Assembly: GCA_033764265.1 (NCBI GenBank)
Contig: JANRJB010000197.1
Coordinates: 1 to 10,279 of the forward strand
DNA from: VGEM01 sp033764265
GTDB taxonomy: Bacteria > Pseudomonadota > Alphaproteobacteria > Rhodospirillales > Rhodospirillaceae
Reading direction: 5' to 3'
DNA length: 10,279 nucleotides
A model generated the notes under the pieces. The model did not search any database, was not told the origin of the DNA, and worked only from the letters and a program-made list of their open reading frames with translations. Shown one piece after another: positions 1 to 7,090 of this stretch. How positions within the stretch are numbered: the stretch's first letter is position 1; the number at the start of each line of letters is the position of its first letter. A program made the position numbers and the translations under genes.

Positions 1-1117
1 TGGCGCGGGACTGCTGGCGCGCCTCAAGCTCGGCGAACAGTTGCGCCACCCACACGATGCGGTCGGACACCCGCTCGCCCCAACCCGGCCTGCGCGACCG
101 GCGCGACCGGTCGGGCGCGTAGGTCGCGGCGACGGCATCAACCAGGTACGCGGTTTCTACCAGCGGCCGCGCGGACGGTGCCGACGACGGTGGCGCAGTG
201 GCGGCAAGCACGGACCGCACCAGCAGCACCAGTTTATGCGGCAGGCTGACGCGGGCCCGGCCCGAGACGCTGTCGAAACCGCGGGCGGCGACGACGAAGC
301 CGATGGCGGCGTAGATGTAGCGGGCGGCGAAGATGCCGGGCCGGCACGCCGCCGGCAGCGCGGCGATGCCGTGTTCGGCGCGCCGGTACAGCTGATCGGC
401 GGCGTCGAGCAGCCGCGCGACGACGCTTGCAAGCTGCGGCCCGAAAGTGGGCGCGCGCAGCCAGGCGTCGGGATCGAGGCCGGCTTCCCGCATCCAGGAT
501 CGCGGCAGGTACAGCCGGCCGGCGCGGGCGTCCTCGCCGACATCGCGCGCGATGTTGGTCAGCTGCATCGCCACGCCGAGGTCGCAGGCTCGCGCCGCCA
601 GGTCCGGCGATCGCGCGCCCATCAGCACGGCCATCATCGCGCCGACCGAGCCGGCGACGCGGGCCGCATAGGCGTAAACGTCGGCCAGGGTCTCGCAGCG
701 CACGCCGGCCACGTCCCATGCCAGCCCGTCGATCAACGCCTCCGGCAACGCGCGCGGCAGGTCGTGACGGGCGACCACGTCGGCAAGCGCGCGGTCGACC
801 GGATGATCGAACGGCGCGCCGGCGTAGACGGCGTCGAGCCGGGCCCGCAGGCGCGCGACCGCGGCTTCGGCGCCGCGGTCGACATCGACCGCATCATCCG
901 ACAGCCGGCAGAAGGCATAGAGCACGTAGGCGTCGTCGCGCAGCGCCGCCGGTAGCAGCAGCGACGCGGTGAAGAACGATTTCGATCCAGTGCGGATCAG
1001 CGCACGGCAGGCGGCGCGGTCTTGCTCTGCCGCCAGGCCCTCAGGCGAAAGCGCTTGGGTCGGGGACGATGCGGTCGAGAACGCGGGCCGAGGAGAGAAC
1101 GCCGGGAACTCCGGCAC
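1..1117 (-). CDS. crtB: Phytoene synthase CrtB (3' end beyond the left edge)
   Basis: CrtB condenses two geranylgeranyl diphosphates to phytoene, the first committed step of carotenoid synthesis. The minus-strand reading gives a clear squalene/phytoene synthase. A conserved N-terminal block (ACRALIRTGSKSF, then ASLLLP) is followed by YAFCRLSDDAVD, whose aspartates at 898-884 form the first Mg-diphosphate motif. The second motif follows as QLTNIARDVGEDARAGRLY, with DVGED at 544-530. The frame stays open to base 1. About 345 codons from the conserved start region is near full family length, so only a short C-terminal tail should be missing. The start is unclear: no ATG, GTG or TTG lies between the crtI stop and the conserved block. 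The only standard in-frame start is GTG at 1117, overlapping crtI by 77 nt and lacking a Shine-Dalgarno; CTG at 1036 would fit homologue length better. It is the last visible gene of bchO-crtI-crtB. Function is certain from motifs; the start is not. Confidence 0.93.
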   Translation of the reverse strand, partial: MPEFPAFSPRPAFSTASSPTQALSPEGLAAEQDRAACRALIRTGSKSFFTASLLLPAALRDDAYVLYAFCRLSDDAVDVDRGAEAAVARLRARLDAVYAGAPFDHPVDRALADVVARHDLPRALPEALIDGLAWDVAGVRCETLADVYAYAARVAGSVGAMMAVLMGARSPDLAARACDLGVAMQLTNIARDVGEDARAGRLYLPRSWMREAGLDPDAWLRAPTFGPQLASVVARLLDAADQLYRRAEHGIAALPAACRPGIFAARYIYAAIGFVVAARGFDSVSGRARVSLPHKLVLLVRSVLAATAPPSSAPSARPLVETAYLVDAVAATYAPDRSRRSRRPGWGERVSDRIVWVAQLFAELEARQQSRA

Positions 1118-2543
1118 CGGGATGTGTGCCGGCGCCAACGAGGAATAGGTTCCTGACATCTTCGCTCCTGTTGTGCGGCCTAAACCATGCGCTTTGTGTG
1201 AGTATCGGCTCGAGACCGAAGGCTGCACCTTTGACGGACGATAGATCATCGCGAAAGTCGAACGGCGTCAACATGCGCGACGTGACCACCGCGTCCGCGA
1301 GCCCCGGCAGCAGCCGTTCACTCAGCCGCGCCGCGATAGCGTGGCGATAGGGTTCGGCGTGGGCGCGCCAGTCGACGCCGCTGTCCAGGTGCGGCACCGG
1401 CGAGAGCACGTAGAACGCCTCGCACCCCGGCGGCGCGCGTGAGGGGTCGGTGGCGGTGGGCCGGTGGAGGTAGAGGCTGAAATCCTCCGCCAGCACCTTG
1501 TTCTGAAAAATGTCGGCGATCAGGTCGCGATACCGGGGCCCGAGCAGGATGGTGTGATGGGGGACGTCGGGATATGTCCGCCTGGTTCCGAAGTACCACA
1601 CAAACAGGCTCATGGAATACTGAGCGCGGGCGAGCTTGGCGTCGGTCCACCGTCGCCGATTCGCCTGCTTGAGCAACGTGCCGTAGGTGAACGCCGCATC
1701 GGCGTTCGATACGACGATGTCGGCGCTGATCGCCTCGCCCGAAGCCAGTTCCACGCCGATCGCCGCGCCGCCCTCGACCCGGATGCGCGCCACGTCGGCG
1801 TTGCAGCGAACCGCGTTGCCCTGTCCTTCGATCAGCTTGACCAGACCGCGCACCAGCGCGCCGGTGCCGCCCATGGCGAAGTGCACGCCCCAGCGGCGCT
1901 CCAGGTCGGAGATCAGGCAATAGACCGAGGTGGTGCGGAACGGATCTCCGCCGACGAACAGCGGATGAAAACTGAGCGCGAACCGCAGGTGCGGGTGCTT
2001 CACGAAACGCGCGACGCTGGCGTGCACGCTGCGGTGCCCGCCCAGCCGCAAGAGGTCGGGCGCGACGCGCAGCATGTCGGCGAACGACCCAAACGGCACG
2101 TGACCCAGGCGTTCGAAGCCGATCCGATAGACCTGTGCGCTGTAAGCCATGAACCGGTCGTAGCCGGCGACATCGTCCGGCGCGATGCGCGCGACTTCGG
2201 CGCGCATGGCGTCGGGGTCGGCGCGGGCATCGATGCGGCTGCGGTCGTCGAACACGATGCGATAGAACGGATCCAGCGGGCGCAGCGTGACGTCGTCGGC
2301 CAGCGTTCGCCCGCACAGCGCCCATAGTTCCTCGAACAGGAACGGCGCGGTGATGATGGTGGGCCCGGCGTCGAAGGTGAAGCCATCCTGGCGAAATACC
2401 CGCGCCCGGCCGCCGCATTGATCGAGTCGCTCAAGCACGGTGACGCGATAGCCGCGCGCGCCCAGCCGCACCGCCGCCGCCAGGCCGCCGAAGCCGCTGC
2501 CGATCACGACCGCGTGCGGACGCGAACGATCAGCGGCGCTCAA
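1041..2543 (-). CDS. crtI: Phytoene desaturase CrtI
   Basis: This FAD-dependent desaturase converts phytoene to neurosporene or lycopene at the membrane, acting directly on the CrtB product. The 500-residue protein has the usual CrtI length. The Rossmann FAD motif is at residues 12-20 (VVIGSGFGG), followed by LAAAVRLGARGYRVTVLER and GGRARV. The C-terminal carotenoid-desaturase signature, LFLVGAGTHPGAGVPGVLSS, is at 466-485. DAGPTIITAPFLFEELW is also typical of CrtI rather than CrtD or CrtN. The start is TTG at 2543, supported by GGGAG at 2554-2550 with a 6-nt spacer. It overlaps the bchO 3' end by 14 nt, so translation is probably coupled. The number of desaturation steps (three or four) cannot be read from the sequence. 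Confidence 0.96.
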   Translation of the reverse strand: MSAADRSRPHAVVIGSGFGGLAAAVRLGARGYRVTVLERLDQCGGRARVFRQDGFTFDAGPTIITAPFLFEELWALCGRTLADDVTLRPLDPFYRIVFDDRSRIDARADPDAMRAEVARIAPDDVAGYDRFMAYSAQVYRIGFERLGHVPFGSFADMLRVAPDLLRLGGHRSVHASVARFVKHPHLRFALSFHPLFVGGDPFRTTSVYCLISDLERRWGVHFAMGGTGALVRGLVKLIEGQGNAVRCNADVARIRVEGGAAIGVELASGEAISADIVVSNADAAFTYGTLLKQANRRRWTDAKLARAQYSMSLFVWYFGTRRTYPDVPHHTILLGPRYRDLIADIFQNKVLAEDFSLYLHRPTATDPSRAPPGCEAFYVLSPVPHLDSGVDWRAHAEPYRHAIAARLSERLLPGLADAVVTSRMLTPFDFRDDLSSVKGAAFGLEPILTQSAWFRPHNRSEDVRNLFLVGAGTHPGAGVPGVLSSARVLDRIVPDPSAFA

Positions 2544-3423
2544 ACTTCACTCCCGCTTCAAAAGCGCAGGATTCGATCAGGTCGCAGATCAGCTTGGGCG
2601 ACTTCTCGTGCGCAAGGTGCCCCTGGCCCGACAGCGCGATGATGCGCGCGGCGGGCAGCCGTTCCTTGACCGCGCGCGCCACCCACGGCGGCACCGCCAG
2701 ATCGGTATCGTCGGACACCAGAGTCAGCCGTGGCTTGAGGGCGTGAATGTCATCGCGCAGCGACGACAGATCCCAGTTCGCCATCATGCCGATGGTCGCG
2801 GCGATGTGCCGGCGATCGGCGAACAGGCGCGTGTAGTAGGCGAGGTCTTCGCCGTCGATCTCCGAGCCGGTGCGGCGAATGACGCTGGCCACCGCATCGG
2901 GGTCGATGGCGAGCCGTGCGGCGATCGGCACGGCGAACGGATTCAGGAACAGCACTTTCGCCAGCGCCGGAAAGGCGAACGACGCAAGACCGGGAAACGG
3001 CATCAGCGCACCGTTCAGACTGACGATGGCCTTGGGGTGAATGCCGCCGTCGAGCGCCGCCCTCACCGCAATCGCCGCGCCGGCCGAGTGGCCCACGACG
3101 ACGGCCGGCTTGACTTTCAGCTCGGCCAGCAGCGCCAACAGTGCCGCGGCCATGCCGGGCAACGACAGCCGATCGTTGTCCGGCAGCTCCGTAAAGCCAT
3201 GGCCCGGCAGGTCGGGTACAACGACCGTGAATCCGCGCGCCAGGCGGTCGACGCAGCCGCGCCAGGAATGAGTCGACGCGCCGGTGCCGTGCACCAGAAC
3301 CATCACCGGGCCTTTGCCCTTGATCTGCACATGCCAGCGCAACCCGGCGGCATCCACGAACCGGCTGGCCGCGCTGTGGGGCCACGCCGGGCCGTCGGCC
3401 TCCCAGGCCAAGGCGCGGTTCAT
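2530..3423 (-). CDS. bchO: BchO, magnesium chelatase accessory alpha/beta hydrolase
   Basis: BchO is an alpha/beta-hydrolase-fold protein found with magnesium chelatase (BchHDI) genes in purple bacteria; its exact reaction is not established. The N-terminal stretch WPHSAASRFVDAAGLRWHVQ (residues 14-33) is the family hallmark. It is followed by an oxyanion-hole HGTG (45-48) and HSW (52-54). The nucleophile elbow is GHSAG (111-115, Ser113), the acid is likely an Asp near 238-241, and the catalytic His is 269 in GQGHLAHEK. Length (297 aa) fits the family. The ATG at 3423 follows a weak GGTGG. It is the first gene of the operon and overlaps crtI by 14 nt. bchI and bchD, its usual partners, are not in the window. 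A generic alpha/beta hydrolase is possible but less likely, given the N-terminal signature and the crtIB neighbours. Confidence 0.88.
   Translation of the reverse strand: MNRALAWEADGPAWPHSAASRFVDAAGLRWHVQIKGKGPVMVLVHGTGASTHSWRGCVDRLARGFTVVVPDLPGHGFTELPDNDRLSLPGMAAALLALLAELKVKPAVVVGHSAGAAIAVRAALDGGIHPKAIVSLNGALMPFPGLASFAFPALAKVLFLNPFAVPIAARLAIDPDAVASVIRRTGSEIDGEDLAYYTRLFADRRHIAATIGMMANWDLSSLRDDIHALKPRLTLVSDDTDLAVPPWVARAVKERLPAARIIALSGQGHLAHEKSPKLICDLIESCAFEAGVKFERR
2550..2554 (-). promoter_or_regulatory. Ribosome binding site fixing the TTG start of crtI
   Basis: GGGAG, read on the minus strand, lies 6 nt before the TTG at 2543 and inside the last codons of bchO. It is the only good Shine-Dalgarno near the N-terminal FAD motif, so it supports the rare TTG start. 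Confidence 0.6.
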
Positions 3424-3521
3424 GCAACCACCGGCGCGGCGCTGAAGTTCTTGGTCTTAATAACTGCATTCAAGAAATGGTTATTTCCGATCCTGGCGTA
3501 CGCGCGAAACTTGTGCCGCAT
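3420..3521 (-). other. Possible small leader ORF before bchO (33 codons)
   Basis: An ATG at 3521 opens a 33-codon frame whose TGA overlaps the bchO ATG as ATGA. The predicted peptide is basic at its N-terminus (MRHKFRARYARIG). No convincing Shine-Dalgarno precedes it, and an ATGA overlap is common by chance. It is recorded only as a candidate. Confidence 0.15.
3459..3485. repeat. Imperfect inverted repeat in the bchO leader
   Basis: AATAAC-tg-CATT pairs with AATG-GTTATT around a 5-nt CAAGA loop, giving 10 bp of pairing with a 2-nt bulge. It sits in the most AT-rich part of the divergent intergenic region, 36-62 bp upstream of bchO. It could be a regulator site or a leader hairpin. No clean -35/-10 pair could be assigned beside it. 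Confidence 0.35.
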
Positions 3522-3536
3522 GTGATCGAAAACCCC

Positions 3537-3554
3537 TGTTCCAACGTAGGAACA
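3537..3554. promoter_or_regulatory. PpsR/CrtJ-type operator (TGT-N12-ACA palindrome)
   Basis: TGTTCCAACGTAGGAACA has perfect 6-bp inverted arms (TGTTCC/GGAACA) around a 6-bp centre and matches the TGT-N12-ACA consensus of PpsR/CrtJ. Those proteins repress bch, crt and puc genes of purple bacteria under oxygen. It lies 114 bp upstream of the bchO ATG and 139 bp upstream of the chosen DUF3422 start, so it could control either or both divergent promoters. Only one copy is visible here, whereas PpsR often uses paired sites. The match is seen directly; the protein bound is inferred from the consensus and the pigment-gene context. Confidence 0.6.
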
Positions 3555-3590
3555 CCAAATCTTCAGCCCGTCCGGCGTTGGAGGCCATGG

Positions 3591-3625
3591 GGTCAAGGTG
3601 CCGTGAGATCATGGTGCCTTGGTCA
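3591..3625. repeat. Short repeats upstream of the DUF3422 gene
   Basis: GGTCA occurs at 3591-3595 and 3621-3625. GGTGCCGTG (3597-3605) and GGTGCCTTG (3613-3621) are direct near-copies 16 bp apart. The cluster lies 68-102 bp upstream of the chosen DUF3422 start. It may be a regulator-binding site, or chance in GC-rich DNA. Confidence 0.2.
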
Positions 3626-3692
3626 GTCATTGGAATTCAAGCCGGGCGGTGCGTGTGTTCGATCTGCCCCTTCTCGTACGTGGTCCAATGCA

Positions 3693-5090
3693 ATGACGTC
3701 CGCCACCCTCGCGCGCCCGTTGACCGTGGCGACTCATGACCGATCGCTTGCCGGCGGCCAAATGCCGATGTCCGCCGAGGCCACGCGCCGCCCCGCGGTC
3801 GGCGGCGGGCTGCGGTTTCATCCCGACCGCAACAAGCTGCTGGCTGAGGCTCATGCCCGGCCGTCGACGCCGCTGCCGACGCCGACCCTGGCCACCCGCA
3901 TCGCCACCATGCCGGACGACGGCAACCTGGAGCGTGACTGGGAACACATGGTCGCGCTGTGCCGCCGGCTCGACGCGGCCGAGCCCAGCCCCGGCGCGCG
4001 CTGGTGCGTGCTTGACGCCGGCACCTGGTGGCTGCGCTGGGAGCGCCACACCGAGGCGTCGACCTGGACGTTCTATCGGCCGATCGCCGAGGACTACGCG
4101 CCGGGCCTGAACGAAAGCGCCATCGACCTGGTGCCGCAGGACTGGTTGGCGGCGATGCCGGGCTCGGTCCTAGCCGCCGCCCACATCGCGCTCTTGCGCG
4201 CGCGTCCGGCCGCGCGCCAGTTCGCCGAGGTCGAGGAAATCGCGGCCGAGGTCTCCGACGGCGTGCAGGTGTTCACCGACTTCCGTCCCGGTCCCGACGG
4301 CTTCACGCGATTCCTGATGATCCAGCCCAAGGCCGAGGCCGCCCTGGCCGGCCGGGTGATGCTGCGGCTGTTCGAGATCGAGACCTATCGCTTGATGGCG
4401 CTGCTGGCGTTTCCGCTGACCGGCGAGGCGACCGTCATTCTCAATCGGCTGGAGGCCGAGGCCGGCGAGGCCGCGCGCCAGGTGCGCGAGGAGGGCGGCA
4501 TCGAGGCCGACCGGGGGCTGCTCAACCGCTTGGCGGCATTGGCGGCGGAAGCCCAGGCCCTGGCGGGCCGGACCAACTACCGGTTCGCCGCGGCGCGCGC
4601 CTACCACGGCCTGGTGATGGAGCGCATCGAGCAGCTGCGCGAACGGCGCATCGAAGGCCGGCCCAACATCACCGCGTTCATGGAACGCCGGCTGGCCCCG
4701 GCCATGCGCACCTGCGCGGCGGTAGCCGAACGGCAGCAGGCGGTGATCGACCAGATCGCGCGCACCTCGCAGTTGCTGAACACGCGCGTGGAACTGGCGA
4801 CGGAAGTGACCAACGCCAACCTGCTCGCCTCGATGGACCGCCGCGCCCGGCAGCAACTGCGCCTGCAGCAGACGGTCGAAGGCCTGTCGGTGGCGGCGAT
4901 CTCGTACTATTCCGTCGGCCTGCTCAATTACCTTTTCAAGGCGCTGGAGGAGACCGTGCCCGCGCTGAACCCGACCGTGGCCACCGGCATCGCCGCGCCG
5001 GTGGTGTTCCTGGGCGTGTGGTGGCTGCTCGCGCGCATCCGCAAGCGCATGCTGGCTGAAGAGTCCGCGCCGCCGGGCGGGCGAAAGTAG
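3693..5090 (+). CDS. DUF3422 family membrane-anchored protein
   Basis: The family is of unknown function and is common in alpha- and betaproteobacteria. The family N-terminal block appears as FHPDRNKLLAEAHARPSTPL, then ERDWEHMVALCRRL and LRWERHTEASTWTFYRP. A long alanine/arginine-rich helical middle follows. Two hydrophobic segments near the C-terminus (about residues 398-418 and 429-449) end in a basic tail, as in other members. This suggests a mostly soluble domain anchored in the inner membrane by a hairpin. The frame is open back to an ATG at 3477, but 3477-3692 encodes no family sequence and would place the PpsR-like site inside the gene. ATG 3693 is therefore preferred (465 aa); ATGs at 3762 and 3768 (about 440 aa) are also possible, and none has a strong Shine-Dalgarno. 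It is divergent from bchO and ends 4 nt from the serine hydrolase gene. Confidence 0.85.
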   Translation: MTSATLARPLTVATHDRSLAGGQMPMSAEATRRPAVGGGLRFHPDRNKLLAEAHARPSTPLPTPTLATRIATMPDDGNLERDWEHMVALCRRLDAAEPSPGARWCVLDAGTWWLRWERHTEASTWTFYRPIAEDYAPGLNESAIDLVPQDWLAAMPGSVLAAAHIALLRARPAARQFAEVEEIAAEVSDGVQVFTDFRPGPDGFTRFLMIQPKAEAALAGRVMLRLFEIETYRLMALLAFPLTGEATVILNRLEAEAGEAARQVREEGGIEADRGLLNRLAALAAEAQALAGRTNYRFAAARAYHGLVMERIEQLRERRIEGRPNITAFMERRLAPAMRTCAAVAERQQAVIDQIARTSQLLNTRVELATEVTNANLLASMDRRARQQLRLQQTVEGLSVAAISYYSVGLLNYLFKALEETVPALNPTVATGIAAPVVFLGVWWLLARIRKRMLAEESAPPGGRK

Positions 5091-5094
5091 CCGC

Positions 5095-6306
5095 TCAGGG
5101 CATCGCCCCGGCGATCAATGCGTTCGGGATCGCGGACTCGTCCCACTTGAACAGGCCGGCGGCGAAGTCGACGCCGCCCTTGCCGGTGCGCACGATCACC
5201 ATGTCGTGGGACGGCACGATGTACACGCGCTGGCCGCCCGAGCCGTCGAAGTAGACGATGCCCGGCGCGGCGAACGGCTCGCTCTGCGGCACGCGCATGT
5301 CCACGCCCGCGCCGTAGCTGCGCTTGTCCTCGTACGTCGTGCCCAGCCAGGTGAGGTACCCGTAATTCGGATTGAGCGGCGACGGCGCCGTCACCTGCGC
5401 CATCCAGTCCTCGGGCAAGACCTGCGCCGCGCCAACCCTGCCCCTGTTCAGATGCAACAGACCGACGCGCAGCCAGTCCTCGGGCGAGGCGTGCAGACAG
5501 CAATACGTGCGCGCCAGCCCGCCCGCGCGGTCGAGGTAAACATAGCCATCGCGCGCGCCGAGCGGCCGCCACAGCCGCTGCGACAGGTAGTCGGCGTAGC
5601 GCTTGCCGGTGACCCGTTGCAGCACGATCGCGAGCATCTGCGGATTGAAGTTGTAGTACGAGAACACGGTTCCGGGTTCGACGCCCGGCTGGATCGACAG
5701 GGTCAGCGGCTCGATGGCCGTGCCGACGTTCAGCCGCATGAACTCGCCGGTCGGGCTCAGGCTGAACGGCTGACGCGCCAGCCCGCTCGCCATGTGCAAC
5801 AGGTGACGCAAGGTGATCTTGGCGCGCGCGTCGCCGGCCCACTCGGGCACGTACTTGGCCACCGGGTCGTCGACCGAGCCGATCAGGCCGTCGGCGATGG
5901 CCGCGCCCAGCATCAGCGCGACCACCGACTTGTGCATCGAGGCGGTATCGGTGCGGTCGTCGGGTGCGAAGCCGTCGCTGTAGTATTCGTACTGGACCGC
6001 GCCCTTGTGCCAGACCATCAGGCCATAGGTCTCGGTCTGCTTGGCGTAGGCAAGCGCCTTGTGCCAGGCCTCGGCGTTGATGGTCCTGGCGCCGTCGGCG
6101 GCGCGCGGCAGCGGCGCGGCGAAATCGCCGGCCACTTTCTCCAGCGGCCGGTACCAGTCGATATCGCTGACCGGATCGATGAATGGCGTCGAGGCCATCC
6201 GCCGGTAGTACAGCGGATCGGTCCAGTACAGGACGTTGAGGCCGACGACCGCGAGCACGAGCAGGGCCGCGAGGCCCTTGCCCAGAAACTTCAACGCGCG
6301 GATCAC
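5095..6306 (-). CDS. Membrane-anchored serine hydrolase, beta-lactamase/class C fold
   Basis: This is a penicillin-binding-protein-like serine hydrolase of the beta-lactamase-related family. Residues 12-28 form one hydrophobic helix after a basic start (MIRALKFLGK), so the catalytic domain is probably anchored on the periplasmic side. Active-site motifs are in order: SxxK as SMHK (123-126, nucleophile Ser123), YxN as Y217-Y-N219 in FSYYNFN, and a glycine-rich third motif DGSGGQ (354-359) in place of KTG. LRHLLHMASGL (167-177) is typical of the family. The 403-residue length is full. The GTG start at 6306 follows a GGGGCGG stretch and lies 16 nt after the SDR stop, so the two are probably cotranscribed. 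The substrate is unknown; members include esterases, D-aminopeptidases and 6-aminohexanoate-oligomer hydrolases. True beta-lactamase activity is not implied. Confidence 0.85.
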   Translation of the reverse strand: MIRALKFLGKGLAALLVLAVVGLNVLYWTDPLYYRRMASTPFIDPVSDIDWYRPLEKVAGDFAAPLPRAADGARTINAEAWHKALAYAKQTETYGLMVWHKGAVQYEYYSDGFAPDDRTDTASMHKSVVALMLGAAIADGLIGSVDDPVAKYVPEWAGDARAKITLRHLLHMASGLARQPFSLSPTGEFMRLNVGTAIEPLTLSIQPGVEPGTVFSYYNFNPQMLAIVLQRVTGKRYADYLSQRLWRPLGARDGYVYLDRAGGLARTYCCLHASPEDWLRVGLLHLNRGRVGAAQVLPEDWMAQVTAPSPLNPNYGYLTWLGTTYEDKRSYGAGVDMRVPQSEPFAAPGIVYFDGSGGQRVYIVPSHDMVIVRTGKGGVDFAAGLFKWDESAIPNALIAGAMP

Positions 6307-6322
6307 CGGCCGCCCCGGCCGT

Positions 6323-7039
6323 TCACCATGGCAGGGTCGAACCGTCGTAGACCAGGAACTTGCCGGCGTCGGCCGGGGTCAGGCGGTCGATCACCTTCTT
6401 CATGCCGGTGACCGACGTCCTGGTGTCGATGTCGGCGCTGGGTCCGCCCATGTCGGTACGCACCCAGCCCGGGTGGATCGGCACGGCGATGATGCCGCGC
6501 GGCTTCAGGTCGATGGCCATCGATTTCATGATGGCGTTCACCGCCGCTTTCGAGGCGCGGTAGGGATACATCTTGCCCATATCGTTGCCGCCGATCGAGC
6601 CGATGATGCTGGACAGCGTGACGATCTTTTTCTGCGCGCTGGCCGCAACGTGATTCACGAACGCCTCGGCCACCCGCATCGGCCCCATCACGTTGATGCG
6701 CAGGATTTTCTCCCAGTCGCGATAGTTCGACTTGCCGAATTCCTGCAGGCCGCCCGGTTCGGTGACGATCTTGGGACCGTAATAGCCCGCGACGTTGAGC
6801 AGCACGTCGATCGGCTGCTTCTTCAACTTCTTGGCCAGCGCCTTGATGGTGTCGGGTTTCTCGACATCCAGCTTGTGCAGGCTGACCTGCCCTTTCGACG
6901 CATCGGCCAGGGCTTTCAATTCCTTGGCCTTGGCGGGCGCGCGGCAGCCGGCCAGCACGCGCCAGCCGTCGGCGGCATACAGTTTGGCGAGCCCCAGTCC
7001 GAGGCCGCGGTTGGCGCCGGTGATCAGCACGGTGGGCAT
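6323..7039 (-). CDS. SDR family NAD(P)-dependent oxidoreductase (CsgA-like)
   Basis: A classical short-chain dehydrogenase/reductase of 238 residues. The cofactor motif TGANRGLG is at 7-14 and the NNAG-type motif appears as NVAG at 82-85. Asn116, Ser144, Tyr160 and Lys164 (YRASK) form the catalytic set, and HPGWVRTDMGG (189-199) follows. The three-residue-longer Ser-to-Tyr spacing (SSIIGSIGGNDMG) and the short length resemble the CsgA/C-factor subgroup. The start at 7039 is chosen because AGAAGG (7054-7049) precedes it by 9 nt and MPTVLITG begins the Rossmann strand. ATGs at 7048 and 7096 are less suitable; the one at 7096 would add 19 residues unlike the family. It is cotranscribed with the serine hydrolase and diverges from the SCP2 gene. 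The substrate is not predictable. Confidence 0.9.
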   Translation of the reverse strand: MPTVLITGANRGLGLGLAKLYAADGWRVLAGCRAPAKAKELKALADASKGQVSLHKLDVEKPDTIKALAKKLKKQPIDVLLNVAGYYGPKIVTEPGGLQEFGKSNYRDWEKILRINVMGPMRVAEAFVNHVAASAQKKIVTLSSIIGSIGGNDMGKMYPYRASKAAVNAIMKSMAIDLKPRGIIAVPIHPGWVRTDMGGPSADIDTRTSVTGMKKVIDRLTPADAGKFLVYDGSTLPW

Positions 7040-7048
7040 GTCGAACAT

Positions 7049-7054
7049 CCTTCT
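7049..7054 (-). promoter_or_regulatory. Ribosome binding site deciding the SDR start
   Basis: AGAAGG on the minus strand abuts an ATG at 7048 with no spacer and stands 9 nt from the ATG at 7039. Only the latter gives a workable spacing and a normal SDR N-terminus. Confidence 0.6.
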
Positions 7055-7090
7055 GGGTTGAAGCTTATTGGGCTGTAGCGGGGCGGCCAT

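Noticed and set aside
41..955. 304-codon plus-strand ORF opposite crtB
   Set aside because: It is antisense to clear phytoene synthase motifs, and its arginine/glycine-rich translation has no recognisable domain; long antisense frames are expected in GC-rich coding DNA.
2608..3525. 305-codon plus-strand ORF over bchO
   Set aside because: bchO on the minus strand carries the N-terminal family signature and catalytic triad; the plus-strand frame has shadow composition.
3537..3554. The TGTTCC/GGAACA dyad as a LexA box
   Set aside because: The alphaproteobacterial LexA site is a direct GTTC-N7-GTTC repeat, which is not present; the neighbouring genes are pigment genes, not repair genes.
3477..3692. 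Upstream extension of the DUF3422 gene to ATG 3477
   Set aside because: The extra 72 codons do not resemble the family N-terminus and would put the promoter region and the PpsR-like site inside the gene.
5088..5097. Bidirectional terminator between the convergent DUF3422 and serine hydrolase genes
   Set aside because: Only 4 nt separate the two stop codons and no hairpin with flanking T/A runs is visible there.
5206..6411. 401-codon plus-strand ORF
   Set aside because: It is antisense to the serine hydrolase with intact SxxK and YxN motifs; no domain is visible in the plus-strand translation.
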